64,000 nucleotides of DNA from Bacillota bacterium (GTDB taxonomy: Bacteria; Bacillota; Bacilli; Paenibacillales; NBRC-103111): the NCBI GenBank assembly GCA_023386955.1, contig JAEWIS010000048.1, positions 124,001 through 188,000 on the forward strand, in the 5' to 3' direction. Positions 62,429 through 64,000 of the stretch are shown piece after piece; within the stretch, counting starts at the first letter, position 1, and every line of letters begins with the position of its first letter. The position numbers and the translations under genes were made by a program. The notes beneath the pieces are model-generated. The model saw only the letters and a list, made by a program, of their open reading frames with translations. It made no database searches and was not told where the DNA came from.

Positions 62429-63175
62429 TCAGGGCAGCCGCTCCTCCACAGGCACAAATCTGACCCTGTCCCCCGTCCGCAAAAGCGACGGCTCCGTATG
62501 GTCTGGCCGGAACAAGGAAAGAGGCGTCCGGCCCACCAGTCTCCAGCCACCGGGGGATTCCAGCGGGTAGATGCCCGTTTGGCTTCCGCCCACCGCAACG
62601 GAGCCTGCCGGAACCCGCAGCCTGGGGGTAGGTAGCCGGTCAACTGCCAGCTGCTCCGGCAGCCCGTCCAGATACGGAAAACCCGGCACAAACCCGATCA
62701 TCAGCACACGGTATTCCGCAGTGCTGTGCTGCCTGATCCACTCTTCCGGAGTGATACCGCATAAGGCGGCCACCTCCTTAAGGTCAGGTCCCCACGGTCC
62801 TCCATAACGCACAGGAATGTCGATCAGCCTAGGCAGGGCTTCTTGCTGCTCCTGCACCTTGTCCCATTCCAGCTCCAGCAGGCCGCATACCACATCCTGC
62901 AGGCTTTCCGGCCGCAGAGCCTCCAGCTCAGACCATACCGGCATGATCTTGTCCAATCCCCGGTACAGAAGATAGGGATCATAATAAACAGTAGCGGTAT
63001 GGATACCCGCCACCGCCTCCACAAAGCCGGGAAAGGGCGACGCCTCCAGATGCCGGACAAAAGGCAGCCAAAAGCCCGGAGCGATACCGGAACTGTTTGA
63101 TCCGCCCAGGCTTACCGTTACCGCCCGCTCACCCATGGAGCGGAACACCAGAAGCTTACTTTTATCCGCTTTCAC
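62429..63175 (-). CDS. pxpB: 5-oxoprolinase subunit B (KipI-type)
   Basis: A 248-residue subunit. GERAVTVSLG near the start, GIHTATVYYDPYLL, DIPVRYGGPWGPDL, and the block FVPGFPYLDGLPEQLAVDRL with RVPAGSVAVGGSQTGIYP are typical of KipI/PxpB. In B. subtilis KipI also inhibits the sporulation kinase KinA. The start is GTG 63175 behind GGAGGCGGGG. A 167-bp gap without features separates it from pxpC. Confidence 0.93.
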   Translation of the reverse strand: MKADKSKLLVFRSMGERAVTVSLGGSNSSGIAPGFWLPFVRHLEASPFPGFVEAVAGIHTATVYYDPYLLYRGLDKIMPVWSELEALRPESLQDVVCGLLELEWDKVQEQQEALPRLIDIPVRYGGPWGPDLKEVAALCGITPEEWIRQHSTAEYRVLMIGFVPGFPYLDGLPEQLAVDRLPTPRLRVPAGSVAVGGSQTGIYPLESPGGWRLVGRTPLSLFRPDHTEPSLLRTGDRVRFVPVEERLP

Positions 63176-63198
63176 ATCCCCCGCCTCCTCACAGAGCC

Positions 63199-63996
63199 TT
63201 AAATGAGCTCCCGCCGCTTAAACCAGCGTGCGCATAATTCCGGCCATACCCAAGCCTCCGGATGATCCTCCGCCAACCCCAGCCCGTGGGCACCGGATTG
63301 GAAGGAATGCAGCTCAAAAGGAACCTTGCAGCGGCTTAACGCCCCTGCGAACAACAGGGCATTCTCAACGGGAACAGACGGGTCGTCGGAGGTATGCCAC
63401 AGGAAGGTAGGCGGCGTATCCGCCGTTACCTGAAGCTCATTGGAGAAAAGCCGGATATCCGCTTCCGACGGCTCCGGGCCAAGCAGGTTGGTGCGGGACC
63501 CGTCATGCCGGAATTCCCCCATGGAAATAACAGGATAACACAGCACCATAAAATCGGGGCGGCAGCTGAAGCGCTCCACCGGATCCTGTGCGGCGGCGTC
63601 GCCTGCATCATAATGGGTACCGGCAGTAGACGCCAGGTGCCCGCCAGCGGAAAACCCGAGAATCCCCAAACGTCCGGAATCGATTCCCCAATCCTCCGCC
63701 CGGGAGCGGACATAACGCAACGCCCGCTGGGCATCGGAAAGCGGTGCGGGATGCTGGTACGGCGCAACCCGGTAGCTCAGTACAAAAGCATGAAATCCCA
63801 GGGAATTGAGCCATTGGGCAATAGGCTCCCCCTCATGATACGCCCTCATGCCGTAGCCGCCGCCCGGCAGCACAACCACGGCAGGGACATTGGCCCCCGC
63901 CCCCTCCAGCAGATACGGTGTAAGCGCCGGACGGTCCTCCAATTCCTCGCCTTTGCTGTATGGCGCCCCTTCCGGCCATAACTCGATACGTTCCAT
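63199..63996 (-). CDS. Alpha/beta hydrolase (acetyl-xylan-esterase-like)
   Basis: A 265-residue carbohydrate-esterase-like enzyme of the BD-FAE type. VVVLPGGGYGMRAYHEG is the oxyanion-loop block, GFSAGGHLAST holds the catalytic Ser, and HTSDDPSVPVENA and GAHGLGL the Asp and His. No signal peptide is present. It likely deacetylates oligosaccharides inside the cell. It is 23 bp upstream of pxpB on the same strand, so co-transcription is possible though functionally unexpected. Confidence 0.85.
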   Translation of the reverse strand: MERIELWPEGAPYSKGEELEDRPALTPYLLEGAGANVPAVVVLPGGGYGMRAYHEGEPIAQWLNSLGFHAFVLSYRVAPYQHPAPLSDAQRALRYVRSRAEDWGIDSGRLGILGFSAGGHLASTAGTHYDAGDAAAQDPVERFSCRPDFMVLCYPVISMGEFRHDGSRTNLLGPEPSEADIRLFSNELQVTADTPPTFLWHTSDDPSVPVENALLFAGALSRCKVPFELHSFQSGAHGLGLAEDHPEAWVWPELCARWFKRRELI

Positions 63997-64000
63997 TGAA

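Overview
The window looks like a chromosomal segment of a Paenibacillus-type member of the Bacillota. Evidence: an L27 gene with the Firmicute N-terminal extension next to its processing protease, strong AAGGAGG-type ribosome binding sites, many TTG and GTG starts, SLH-domain surface protein, three-subunit Sdh with a cytochrome b558-type anchor, CheX, a CD3324-family protein, two HelD helicases and a carbohydrate-oriented gene content. It is GC-rich for the phylum. No rRNA, tRNA, CRISPR array or intact prophage was seen; mobile traces are one MITE-like element and an integrase remnant.

Layout. 0-1 kb: rplU-prp-rpmA ribosomal operon (minus strand). 0.9-5.2 kb: adenosine deaminase-like enzyme, an HD phosphohydrolase fused to a collapsed HAD gene, psd, and an Fsr-like exporter. 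5.2-7.4 kb: LTA-synthase-like sulfatase behind a four-repeat PhoP-type box and a leader ending in a terminator hairpin. 7.4-12.2 kb: AraC regulator with a Fur-box-like site, a small membrane protein plus ABC-2 exporter operon, and a secreted alpha/beta hydrolase; palindromes precede the last two units. 12.2-25.1 kb: metabolic and surface genes (split-barrel flavoprotein, aldose epimerase, kduI, aminotransferase, methyltransferase, SLH protein, membrane-anchored FAD protein, DEAD helicase, ECF sigma factor, SDR, CheX). 25.2-25.9 kb: mobile scar. 25.9-31.2 kb: MerR-methyltransferase fusion with a sugar epimerase, then a three-gene ABC exporter. 31.2-36.7 kb: ahpCF peroxidase pair, aspA and malic enzyme. 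37.3-43 kb: candidate sRNA, helD copy 1, HAD phosphatase and a two-component system. 43-51.3 kb: LysR, HisJ-type PHP enzyme, CDF exporter, GH88 with a LacI regulator, helD copy 2. 51.4-57.8 kb: MFS/MarR pair, sdhCAB and a divergent LysR. 57.8-64 kb: deacetylase, CD3324 locus with a leader-peptide/terminator arrangement, and an oxoprolinase (pxp) cluster with an esterase.

Functional links. GH88 and KduI are consecutive steps in using unsaturated uronates from pectin or glycosaminoglycans, although they lie about 31 kb apart. Malic enzyme and aspartase both feed C4-acid metabolism, and SdhCAB uses the fumarate/succinate couple. AhpC and AhpF form one peroxidase system. The intergenic DNA is unusually structured: two families of about 28-bp repeats occur in four arrays with direct-then-inverted architecture, and there are a 39-bp minisatellite, a repeated 51-bp stem element, tandem 43-bp hairpins, and a phased array of a 17-18-bp motif upstream of helD copy 2.

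The strongest candidates for undescribed biology are the 18-codon ORF/terminator/43-codon ORF/CD3324 unit near 59.4-60.0 kb, the repeat-rich control region of the second helD, the minus-strand sRNA candidate beside the first helD, and the PhoP-type box with a terminated leader before the LTA-synthase-like gene.
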